Shown here one piece after another: positions 1 to 5,296 of a stretch of 5,296 bases of DNA. The notes below the pieces were generated by a model. That model did no database searches and was not told the DNA's origin. It saw only the letters and a list, made by a program, of their open reading frames with translations. The DNA is from Candidatus Stahliibacteriota bacterium (GTDB lineage Bacteria > Hydrothermota > Tepidihabitantia > SM23-42): NCBI GenBank assembly GCA_004376785.1, contig SOIY01000228.1, forward strand, positions 1 through 5,296, read 5' to 3'. Position 1 is the stretch's first letter, and every line of letters starts with the position of its first letter. A program made the position numbers and the translations under genes.

Positions 1-36
1 TGAATATCAGGTACAATGTTAGGTATGCATTTTCTT

Positions 37-816
37 CTATTTGGTGATATGGGTTGCTCCCGTAATTATGGCAACAACATCGTCTGCAGTCACATCTTCT
101 ACACTTCCTTTTCCGACGACTTCACCATGCCGTAATATTATGAATTTTGTGGCGACTGCAAATGCATGTTCAATATTATGTGTAATAAGAATTATTGGGA
201 GCCCACGCTCACTCAGTTGACGCATGAGTTTCAGCCCTTTTCTTGATTCTGCCACCCCCAAAGCCGCAAATGGTTCATCGAGAAGAGCCAATCTTCCTCC
301 CCAGTGAAAGAACCTTCCTAGAATTATTGCCTGTCGTTGTCCCCCAGACAGAAATCCCATCTTAGCCGTCACTGAGGGAACGTCAATGCCTATATCAGAG
401 AGCACTTCCTCCGTCTCTTTTTGCATAGTACCTTCCTTGAGTAGCCGGAACCCTGGAATTTTTCCACACAGCTCTCGGCCTATAAAGAAATTGGCTGCTA
501 CAGTAGCGTTCACACAGATCTCACTATTCTGATATACGGTTTCTATACCAGCTCCTCGTGCCTCAGCAGGGCTATTGAAGGCCACTTTTTCCCGATCGAG
601 ATATAACTCACCCTTATCTGCACGAAAGTTTCCGGCGATGATCTTGATAAGCGTAGATTTACCTGCTCCATTATCTCCGAGCAGCCCCATAACTTCGCCT
701 CGATGAATTTCTAAGTTCACATCCTTCAGAGCCTGGACTTTGCCAAAGCCTTTGCTCATATTCACAACTCTCAGGACTGGGATATTATTTCTATCACTAC
801 CATTATCCTTATTCAT
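37..816 (-). CDS. Sugar-type ABC transporter ATP-binding protein (FrcA/RbsA-like, single nucleotide-binding domain)
   Basis: This is the cytoplasmic ATPase that would power a carbohydrate importer of the ribose/fructose/xylose class. Numbered from the preferred start, the 259-residue protein has Walker A GDNGAGKST at 47-55, the Q-loop glutamine in ETVYQN near 96, the signature LSGGQRQ at 156-162, Walker B ending LALLDEP with D180 and E181, a D-loop-like AALG, and the H-loop histidine in ITHN at 213. The segments ETVYQ and AANFFIGREL are typical of the sugar subfamily. It has one ATPase domain (about 260 residues), not the tandem pair of RbsA (about 500), so it probably works as a homodimer. 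The frame could extend to an ATG at 828, but that has no ribosome site, whereas the ATG at 816 follows GGAGG by 5 bases. The DEPT usually seen after Walker B is DEPF here. No permease or binding protein lies in the window. The family is certain; the substrate is unknown. Confidence 0.93.
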   Translation of the reverse strand: MNKDNGSDRNNIPVLRVVNMSKGFGKVQALKDVNLEIHRGEVMGLLGDNGAGKSTLIKIIAGNFRADKGELYLDREKVAFNSPAEARGAGIETVYQNSEICVNATVAANFFIGRELCGKIPGFRLLKEGTMQKETEEVLSDIGIDVPSVTAKMGFLSGGQRQAIILGRFFHWGGRLALLDEPFAALGVAESRKGLKLMRQLSERGLPIILITHNIEHAFAVATKFIILRHGEVVGKGSVEDVTADDVVAIITGATHITK

Positions 817-821
817 ATTAT

Positions 822-826
822 CCTCC
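822..826 (-). promoter_or_regulatory. Ribosome binding site GGAGG that sets the ABC ATPase start
   Basis: On the minus strand GGAGG is followed by the 5-base spacer ATAAT and then ATG at 816. The in-frame upstream ATG at 828 overlaps this site and has no purine-rich motif before it, so the shorter start is preferred. Confidence 0.75.
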
Positions 827-862
827 ATTCATATACACTTTTATGCTTAATTTAAAAATGTA

Positions 863-881
863 AATAACAGAACTGGTTATT
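863..881. promoter_or_regulatory. Operator-like inverted repeat AATAAC-N7-GTTATT
   Basis: Two perfect 6-base arms, AATAAC and GTTATT, flank the 7-base centre AGAACTG. The centre of symmetry is about 55 bases upstream of the ABC ATPase start. A related element, AACAGTTGTGGTTAT at 891-905, matches AACAGAACTGGTTAT at 866-880 in 12 of 15 positions and is offset by 25 bases. The same sequence can also be drawn as a long imperfect stem between the two copies. A repressor or activator site is the likeliest use, but no regulator gene is in view and AT-rich DNA makes short arms common. Confidence 0.35.
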
Positions 882-890
882 ATTTATAGA

Positions 891-905
891 AACAGTTGTG
901 GTTAT
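891..905. repeat. Degenerate second copy of the 863-881 motif
   Basis: AACAGTTGTGGTTAT keeps AACAG and TGGTTAT from the first copy (866-880) and differs at the three central bases between them. Its own arms are only AAC and GTT around a 7-base centre. The 25-base offset is roughly two and a half helical turns. Confidence 0.35.
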
Positions 906-1056
906 ATTTAGCTACCTCTCTCGATATTAAGTATCCCATCGCCACAATCAAATTCATTTTCCTGTGCTGATATTGGAGTTTTAAGTATCAAATATACAAC
1001 CTTTTTAAAACCACAAAAGCTTTCTAAACATTATCATCTATATATTCAACCATTAA

Positions 1057-2394
1057 TTACAGAGGACAAATGAAATCGATATCCTTTAACCTGCAAAACT
1101 CCTTTAAATCTGTCAGGTAATTTCCAAAACAAAGATGTATATGATTTGATCGAATGTTCTGATGAAAAATGTTCATATCGCAATCCAACTTAACAAATGC
1201 ATGAGGCCAGTACTCACGTGCTTCTTTGAATCTTTCCTTCTCAACCTTTTTTGTATTTCCTTCAGCAGCGAATAATACATAACGGCCATTGATTCTGGAT
1301 AGTCTCGCAAACGTTACAGGTGATTCTCTCACACAAAATACAGTTGTGGCGCCTCTGGCTTTACCCATGTATTCATACTGAACCTCTATGTCAACCTCTC
1401 TCCTGCTCTCGGCCATAAGAGTAGGCATGGAACCACAATTTACTATCCTCAATATCTTTTCCTGTTGATCAATGTGGTTTACATCGCCAAAAAGTGAAAT
1501 TTCTCCTGAAATAGAACGTAGTATTCTCATGGTAAGAGCAGCATTAATATCAGACTCACATGAAACTGTAATCCCATCATCATTCAGGAGAGAAATGGCC
1601 AAGCAGGAAGAAGCATAGTTATTTATCATTTCATCCTGGCATTTAACAGCAACTACGTCATATCCATCCTTAACCAAAATATCTTTTAGGGCGACATAGA
1701 GCCTTATCGATCTTTCGAGAATCTTCTCATCTGCATTGATTTTTCCAAATGTATCTCCAATCCATTTTCTAACCCTTGATACCTCAGAATCAGGAGCACT
1801 TTTTGCTTCAAGATACACTCTAAATGAATCAATGTGTTCTACTTCTATACCAAAAATATTCTTAATTTGAATAATATCAACCATTGTTGTATACATACCC
1901 ATTACTCTTCCACCAACTACACAGAGTCTCTTCCCTTTTAGATCTCTATCCGCTGCAGCAGCTCTAATAAATGCCGATGTCTCTTTTAGCAGTCTCTCTG
2001 AATGTGGTGAACCGTAAAAGAACCTGTGCTTTATACCAAGTTCATCTAGCGAACCATGAACAATTCCACCGGCAGTAAGTGAAAAAGATGCCGGATTATC
2101 CTCCGCCCATATTCCAAAAGGAAGATCGACCTCTTTTAGAGTATCGACAACCGTGGGCGTGAATACCCATGTACCTAACAGAATGATTACACAGTCAACT
2201 CCTATATTCTCATATTTCTTGGCAGTATTTATACAATTATCAGTTTCAAAAATAAGATTGCCGTCATCAATAACCTCAAATCCAGCCAATCTTAGAGACT
2301 TAGCTGCCTTTTTCCCAAAATTTTCAGCAAGATCTGTCCTCTCCCTGGGAAGGCTTAAGGTTATTAGTCCTACTTTTTTCCCCTTATTTGTCAT
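1057..2394 (-). CDS. L-fucose/L-arabinose isomerase-like protein
   Basis: The sequence resembles the shorter clade of the L-fucose/L-arabinose isomerase family, whose characterised members convert aldoses to ketoses with a divalent metal. Counting from the preferred start (445 residues; E. coli FucI and AraA are about 590 and 500), the N-terminal half has a GLITL strand, GTWVFTP at 74-80 and a glycine-rich GKRLCVVGGR strand. The C-terminal half has KCQDEM at 251-256, SCESDINAALTM around 278-289, GDVNHID and NCGSMP, and NHIHL at 417-421. By family analogy the likely metal ligands are E255, D282 and a histidine in NHIHL (418 or 420); these assignments are inferred. The ATG at 2394 follows AGGGAG by 9 bases and lies 17 bases after the lactonase stop. 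A start at 2421 would overlap the lactonase gene by 10 bases and has only a GGAG 14 bases away. The true substrate cannot be named; neighbours suggest a sugar or sugar acid. No kinase or aldolase is visible. Confidence 0.8.
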   Translation of the reverse strand: MTNKGKKVGLITLSLPRERTDLAENFGKKAAKSLRLAGFEVIDDGNLIFETDNCINTAKKYENIGVDCVIILLGTWVFTPTVVDTLKEVDLPFGIWAEDNPASFSLTAGGIVHGSLDELGIKHRFFYGSPHSERLLKETSAFIRAAAADRDLKGKRLCVVGGRVMGMYTTMVDIIQIKNIFGIEVEHIDSFRVYLEAKSAPDSEVSRVRKWIGDTFGKINADEKILERSIRLYVALKDILVKDGYDVVAVKCQDEMINNYASSCLAISLLNDDGITVSCESDINAALTMRILRSISGEISLFGDVNHIDQQEKILRIVNCGSMPTLMAESRREVDIEVQYEYMGKARGATTVFCVRESPVTFARLSRINGRYVLFAAEGNTKKVEKERFKEAREYWPHAFVKLDCDMNIFHQNIRSNHIHLCFGNYLTDLKEFCRLKDIDFICPL

Positions 2395-2403
2395 AGATGC
2401 ATT

Positions 2404-2409
2404 CTCCCT
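2404..2409 (-). promoter_or_regulatory. Ribosome binding site AGGGAG that sets the isomerase-like start
   Basis: AGGGAG lies between the lactonase TGA (2414-2412) and the ATG at 2394, with a 9-base spacer. An intervening ATG (2401-2399) is out of frame and meets a stop within four codons. This supports the 2394 start over the longer frame beginning at 2421. Confidence 0.65.
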
Positions 2410-2411
2410 AT

Positions 2412-3269
2412 TCAAAGACATATTTTAGACATGAACTCCGGCACACCTTGGATACCAAGATTCAGTCGAAATAATGCCCCAGCTCCATAGCCTTCTTTAT
2501 CTCTTTTATCTCCACCGGCCGTTGTAACATAAATATCCATATAATCATCACCACCAAACGTCACACTCGAAACCTTTTTAGCTGGAAACTCAATCCGTAG
2601 ATTCTCTTTCCCATCAGGGGCATACCGGACGATACAACCTCCATCCCAACGGGCAGACCAGACATACCCATCCCTATCCACCGTCATTCCATCCGGAACT
2701 CCTTCGTTCTCTTGAATAGTAACAAATACCCGCTTGTTCTCAATGTTTCCGTTACTCTGATCGTAATCAAATAGGTAAATTTCTCTTTTTGATGAATCGG
2801 TGTAGTACATATGTTTCCTATCCGGCGTAAACCCCATTCCGTTCGAACACCCGATTCCATCTAATATTTTCTTAAGTGAACCATCGAGTTCGAGCCGGTA
2901 AAGTCGACCAGGACGATCGTTTGTGGGCATCGTTCCACAAAAGACACGACCTTCAGGATCAGCAATTACATCGTTGAATCGAGTTTCGCGCTCATCAGGA
3001 ATCTCACCGATTATTGATGTTAGCTCTCCAGCCTTCCAAACTTTAATTGCACCCTTGCTCATAAAAAGCAGCAAGGCTCCATTTACCTGAATAGTAAATC
3101 CTCCAACCACGTCTCCCTTGTAAACCTGTTCATGATCTCCGGTCACCGGGTCATAGCGGAAAATACAGGCGGTTTGGATATCGATCCAATAGAGTTTTTT
3201 TTCATAAGGATGCCAAAGCGGATTTTCACCAATCGCCAATTTATAATCAACAACCAGTTCTGGTTTCAT
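2412..3269 (-). CDS. SMP-30/gluconolactonase/LRE family lactonase
   Basis: A six-bladed beta-propeller lactonase that would hydrolyse a sugar lactone to the aldonic acid, in line with a dehydrogenase-lactonase oxidative route. Numbered from the preferred ATG (285 residues, a normal family length), the metal-binding set is present: E15 in GENPLW, N143 in GCSNGM and D193 in VPDGM. The substrate-contact pair R97 and N99 is in RFNDV. Other family blocks are LYWIDI, DPEGRVFCGTM, YYTDS, YVWSARWDGG and VTFGG. No signal peptide is seen, so it should act in the cytoplasm. The frame extends five codons to a TTG at 3284, but only the ATG at 3269 has an AGG at suitable spacing. The gene starts 51 bases after the PLP enzyme and ends 17 bases before the isomerase-like gene. 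Sampled GC is higher here than in its neighbours. Catalytic competence looks likely; the particular lactone is unknown. Confidence 0.92.
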   Translation of the reverse strand: MKPELVVDYKLAIGENPLWHPYEKKLYWIDIQTACIFRYDPVTGDHEQVYKGDVVGGFTIQVNGALLLFMSKGAIKVWKAGELTSIIGEIPDERETRFNDVIADPEGRVFCGTMPTNDRPGRLYRLELDGSLKKILDGIGCSNGMGFTPDRKHMYYTDSSKREIYLFDYDQSNGNIENKRVFVTIQENEGVPDGMTVDRDGYVWSARWDGGCIVRYAPDGKENLRIEFPAKKVSSVTFGGDDYMDIYVTTAGGDKRDKEGYGAGALFRLNLGIQGVPEFMSKICL

Positions 3270-3277
3270 TCTATTTA

Positions 3278-3280
3278 CCT
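3278..3280 (-). promoter_or_regulatory. Weak ribosome binding site (GCAGGT) for the lactonase gene
   Basis: AGG in the context GCAGGT lies 8 bases before the ATG at 3269. It is a weak match, but the alternative in-frame TTG at 3284 has no purine-rich motif upstream, so the ATG is preferred. Confidence 0.5.
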
Positions 3281-3320
3281 GCAAACATGTTCAGACGAGA
3301 CTTTTTTTGTATATTAAACG

Positions 3321-4382
3321 TTAATCATAGTCAAGGTGATTCTTCAGTTCTTCCATATCGAGTTCTTCCTGATAGGCAAAAAGTGCTGGATTTCCCCCTG
3401 TATGTAAAAATATTACAATGTCTTCACTTGTTAACTCTCCTCTTTGAATATGGTCATAGAGTCCTGACATAGCTTTACTCGTATAAACGGGGTCCAGAAA
3501 AATACCCTCTGTCCTTGCCATCAATTTTATCATCTTAATCCCTGTTGAAGTTGGTATTCCATACGATTTACCCACATAATCCGTAGTATTGTAAATATCC
3601 TTAACATTGAATCTACAGGATAGGTCAAGTCGTTCTGCAGCCTGATTGGCGTATCGAGTAATGAGATCAACAGCTTTTGCCTTCCATACCCCATGAGCAA
3701 CTCCCATGATTTGGATATCACTCCCCAAAGCTGCTCTGCCAAGCTCAAGTCCCGCCTGGGTACTATCATATGATGCCAGGTAAAGGCGACTAGGATTAAT
3801 CCCCACCTCATTACATTGCTCTACAATTTCACAAAAACAGTCCACATATGCAACTACATCTGGCGTAAGGTCGCTGTCATTGGCCATTCTCACCACAAAA
3901 GGACGCTTTCCCATCTTTTTTAGTTTCGCTGCAAGATCATATATTGCTTTACGTTGTTCTTCTTCATTAGCGCTAATTATATGAACGGATGCGCCAGCTA
4001 AAAGGTCGAGGAGAAGATTTCCTTGAATGTTGTCGTCTTTTCTCCCTCTTATTCTTCTCAAAACAAGATGAATTTCAAAACCCAGTGCATTGCATGCTGC
4101 AGCAAGCTGTCGCGAATAGTTTGATTGAACACCTGCTCCCCCTACAATTGTATCAGCCCCCTCTTCCTTTGCTTTAGCAAGAAGAAATTCAAACATCCGT
4201 GTCTTATTTCCACCGAATGCAAGACCCGTAAGATCATCACGTTTAATAAAAATACGGGGTCCTCCAATTGCCTCAGAAAATCTTGGTACCTCATGGAGTG
4301 GTGTAGGTAAAACAGCAATTCTCACTCGGGGAAATGAATTGATCTTTTTTCGTAATTCCTTTATTGTAGTGATTTTGTTCAC
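3321..4382 (-). CDS. PLP-dependent enzyme of the D-cysteine desulfhydrase/ACC deaminase family
   Basis: A fold-type II PLP enzyme of 353 residues, close to the family's usual 320-350. The N-terminal block LPTPLHEVPRFS leads to IKRDDLTGLAFGGNK, with K60 the expected Schiff-base lysine. GVQSNYSRQ at 84-92 corresponds to the family QSNH motif, with tyrosine at 89 replacing histidine. The usual glycine-rich phosphate loop (SGGT-x-AGL) appears as ASYDSTQAGL at 203-212. The C-terminal part keeps DYVGKSYGIPT, DPVYTSKAMSGL at 297-308 and FLHTGGNPALFAY. Family members include D-cysteine desulfhydrase, ACC deaminase and L-cysteate sulfo-lyase, which eliminate a group from an amino acid and release ammonia. 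Translation begins at GTG, 6 bases after AGGAG; no in-frame ATG is nearby. The RidA gene ends 27 bases upstream, which suggests the product is an enamine/imine needing hydrolysis. The altered motifs make transfer of a specific activity unsafe. Confidence 0.87.
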   Translation of the reverse strand: MNKITTIKELRKKINSFPRVRIAVLPTPLHEVPRFSEAIGGPRIFIKRDDLTGLAFGGNKTRMFEFLLAKAKEEGADTIVGGAGVQSNYSRQLAAACNALGFEIHLVLRRIRGRKDDNIQGNLLLDLLAGASVHIISANEEEQRKAIYDLAAKLKKMGKRPFVVRMANDSDLTPDVVAYVDCFCEIVEQCNEVGINPSRLYLASYDSTQAGLELGRAALGSDIQIMGVAHGVWKAKAVDLITRYANQAAERLDLSCRFNVKDIYNTTDYVGKSYGIPTSTGIKMIKLMARTEGIFLDPVYTSKAMSGLYDHIQRGELTSEDIVIFLHTGGNPALFAYQEELDMEELKNHLDYD

Positions 4383-4388
4383 ACTATG

Positions 4389-4393
4389 CTCCT
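4389..4393 (-). promoter_or_regulatory. Ribosome binding site AGGAG supporting a GTG start
   Basis: AGGAG is followed by the spacer CATAGT and then GTG at 4382. It lies in the 27-base gap after the RidA stop codon and fixes a non-ATG start for the PLP enzyme. Confidence 0.75.
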
Positions 4394-4409
4394 ATACGAG
4401 TGGTATCTG

Positions 4410-4877
4410 TTATTTGGTTTCTATTTCAACGACCATTTCTATTTCAACTGGAATATTCATTGGTAAATTAGAAGTTCCCAAAGCACATCGTGCATGCTTT
4501 CCAGCATCTCCGAATATATCAAGAACAAGTTCAGAAGCGCCATTCACTACTTTGGGTTGGTCATGGAACTCAGGTGCACTATTGACAAATCCACGGATCT
4601 GAACTACTCGTTTAATCTTATTCAAAGAACCTATAAGTGAACAAATTTCTGCAAGGCAATTCAGAACAGCTATACGTGCAGCCTGATAACCATCCTCTAA
4701 GGATAAATTATCTCCAACCTTTCCTATATAGGCAAAGGCGCCATTCTTATAGGGCCCCTGTCCTGAACAAAAAATCAGGTTTCCAGATTGAACAGCCGGA
4801 ACATAGGCGCCAGCGGCAGGTGGAATTTCAGGTAATGATAATCCTAATTCCTTCAAACGTGCTTCAAAGTCCTTCAT
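4410..4877 (-). CDS. RidA/YjgF/YER057c/UK114 family protein (probable enamine/imine deaminase)
   Basis: A 155-residue Rid-family protein. Characterised RidA proteins form trimers in the cytosol and hydrolyse reactive 2-aminoacrylate-type enamines/imines to keto acids plus ammonia. The N-terminal extension LGLSLPEIPPAAGAYVPAV and the length (E. coli RidA is about 128) place it in the longer subfamily rather than with classical RidA. Core features are GNLIFCSGQGP at 32-42, KVGDNLSLEDGYQAAR, the INxV-like region around RVVQIRGFVNSAPEFHDQP, and the C-terminal GKHARCALGTSNLP with VEIEMVVEI. R130 aligns with the RidA arginine that binds the substrate carboxylate (R105) and E147 with the conserved C-terminal glutamate. 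The ATG follows AGGAGG with a 4-base spacer. It sits between the dehydrogenase stop (35 bases upstream) and the PLP enzyme start (27 bases downstream), a pairing that suggests it processes that enzyme's product. Some longer members lack proven deaminase activity, so activity is inferred. Confidence 0.9.
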   Translation of the reverse strand: MKDFEARLKELGLSLPEIPPAAGAYVPAVQSGNLIFCSGQGPYKNGAFAYIGKVGDNLSLEDGYQAARIAVLNCLAEICSLIGSLNKIKRVVQIRGFVNSAPEFHDQPKVVNGASELVLDIFGDAGKHARCALGTSNLPMNIPVEIEMVVEIETK

Positions 4878-4881
4878 ATTC

Positions 4882-4887
4882 CCTCCT
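4882..4887 (-). promoter_or_regulatory. Ribosome binding site AGGAGG for the RidA-family gene
   Basis: A perfect AGGAGG lies 4 bases before the ATG at 4877, in the 35-base gap after the dehydrogenase stop. It is the strongest such site in the window, so translation of this gene need not depend on coupling. Confidence 0.75.
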
Positions 4888-4912
4888 TGTTCCTAATAAA
4901 TTACTAGTTCAT

Positions 4913-5296
4913 TTAAAATAAGACCACACCCTTTACATAATTATTACGTCTTTCTTCAATGAAGCCACTTGAAAATGCTTGTGGGATTTCTTCAAGCTTA
5001 AAAGTGTGTGAAATCAGATCCTTTACTTTTACGGCTCCACTCTTTATAAGTTCAATTGCAGAAAGATAATCTAGACCGCAACTCCCTATAACCGTAAACT
5101 CACACAGCTGAATTGGCTGTATATCAACAGAGACCGGTTCTCCTCCAAACAGACCGTAGATCAATAATACTCCTTCCTTCCTTAAAGTACTCATTCCCTC
5201 ATTTAACGCTTTCTCAGAACCAGCAGCCTCTATAACTATATCAACTCCCTTTCCTTTGGTATCCTTTCTAATTGCTTCTGGCGCACTTTCTCTCCT
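4913..5296 (-). CDS. Zinc-type medium-chain alcohol/polyol dehydrogenase, C-terminal part (cut by window end)
   Basis: The last 127 residues of a medium-chain dehydrogenase/reductase are visible; the reading frame stays open to base 5296. It begins RRESAPEAIRKDT and continues KGVDIVIEAAGSEKALNEGM, the late part of the Rossmann NAD(P)-binding domain. KEGVLLIYGLFGGEPVSVDI, GSCGLDYLSAIELIKSGAVKV and SHTFKLEEIPQAF follow, then a GVVLF terminus. This order is typical of sorbitol, threonine and related polyol dehydrogenases of about 340-350 residues. The missing N-terminal part would hold the catalytic zinc ligands and the GxGxxG dinucleotide motif, so zinc dependence and cofactor are not verifiable here. 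The methionine at 5194 is internal, not a start. As the most upstream gene seen, it could supply the lactone to the SMP-30 protein encoded downstream. The substrate is unknown. Confidence 0.9.
   Translation of the reverse strand, partial: RRESAPEAIRKDTKGKGVDIVIEAAGSEKALNEGMSTLRKEGVLLIYGLFGGEPVSVDIQPIQLCEFTVIGSCGLDYLSAIELIKSGAVKVKDLISHTFKLEEIPQAFSSGFIEERRNNYVKGVVLF

Larger units (their letters stand above)
817..1056. other. AT-rich intergenic region between the isomerase-like gene and the ABC ATPase gene
   Basis: This 240-base gap is the only sizeable non-coding stretch in the window. A hand count of 841-900 gives 13 G or C in 60, well below the flanking genes. It contains the ABC ATPase ribosome site, an inverted repeat at 863-881 with a degenerate copy at 891-905, and a repeated 9-mer TTAAGTATC at 927-935 and 981-989. 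I found no GC-rich hairpin followed by a T-run that would terminate minus-strand transcripts. I also found no -35/-10 pair with good matches at 16-18 base spacing. It could be a promoter/operator region for the transporter or an untranslated spacer inside one long operon. Confidence 0.6.

Noticed and set aside
1..36. Possible start of a permease gene downstream of the ABC ATPase
   Set aside because: The 36 bases after the ATPase stop contain only an ATG frame that ends after three codons and no clear ribosome site; too little sequence to call a gene.
880..957. A 25-codon minus-strand ORF (starts MNLIVAMGYL) in the intergenic gap, with AGGA just before its ATG
   Set aside because: The ribosome site is only about 4 bases away, the peptide matches no family I know, and the 3' end overlaps the inverted repeat. 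A frame of this length is expected by chance.
1031..1050. Minus-strand GATAAT as a possible -10 box shortly after the isomerase stop
   Set aside because: The hexamer at 17-base spacing upstream (AATTAA) does not resemble a -35 box, and isolated -10-like words are common in DNA this AT-rich.
2153..2428. 91-codon plus-strand ORF
   Set aside because: It lies antisense to the isomerase-like gene, whose frame shows clear family motifs; the antisense product has no recognisable domain.
3301..3308. T-run on the plus strand in the PLP enzyme/lactonase gap, as a possible terminator
   Set aside because: No stable hairpin precedes it, it is on the wrong strand for these genes, and no plus-strand gene needs terminating there.
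3530..3811. 93-codon minus-strand ORF in another frame
   Set aside because: It lies wholly inside the PLP enzyme gene, whose conserved motifs occupy the main frame through this stretch.
4637..4921. 94-codon plus-strand ORF
   Set aside because: It is antisense to the RidA-family gene and runs into the intergenic ribosome site; low-complexity shadow with no family resemblance.
4913..5194. Reading the dehydrogenase as a complete 93-residue protein starting at 5194
   Set aside because: The frame stays open upstream to the window end and encodes conserved family sequence (KGVDIVIEAAGSEKAL) before that methionine, so the gene is simply cut by the window.

Overview
This window is one edge of a bacterial catabolic gene cluster. 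Every supportable gene lies on the minus strand, so transcription runs from the high-coordinate end to the low-coordinate end. In that order the genes are: the C-terminal third of a medium-chain (zinc-type) alcohol/polyol dehydrogenase, cut by the window end; a RidA/YjgF-family enamine/imine deaminase; a PLP-dependent enzyme of the D-cysteine desulfhydrase/ACC deaminase family; an SMP-30/gluconolactonase-family lactonase; an L-fucose/L-arabinose isomerase-like protein; a 240-base AT-rich gap; and a sugar-type (FrcA/RbsA-like) ABC transporter ATPase.

The first five genes are closely packed, with gaps of 35, 27, about 51 and 17 bases on the starts preferred here. Most have recognisable Shine-Dalgarno sequences, so they probably form one operon. 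The ABC ATPase is either a later member of that operon or the first gene of a second unit. The gap before it shows no convincing terminator or sigma-70 promoter, but it holds an imperfect operator-like inverted repeat and a degenerate second copy 25 bases away. No permease or solute-binding protein is visible; if present they lie beyond base 1 or elsewhere.

The set fits uptake and oxidation of a sugar or sugar derivative. The ABC system would import the substrate, the dehydrogenase would oxidise it to a lactone, the SMP-30 protein would open the lactone, and the PLP enzyme with RidA would eliminate and hydrolyse an amino group. One speculative reading is non-phosphorylative oxidation of an amino sugar through an amino-aldonate. 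A desulfhydrase or sulfo-lyase type reaction giving 2-aminoacrylate is an equally open alternative. The role of the isomerase-like protein in either scheme is unclear.

Base composition is moderately low in GC and uneven. Hand-counted 60-base samples range from about one third GC in parts of the isomerase, PLP and RidA genes, through about half in the ABC ATPase, to above half in part of the lactonase gene; the intergenic gap is far lower. Strong AGGAGG-like ribosome sites and the family affinities suit a Firmicutes, Spirochaetes or similar heterotroph, but the sequence alone does not fix the taxon. No RNA genes, mobile elements, CRISPR arrays or origins were recognised.
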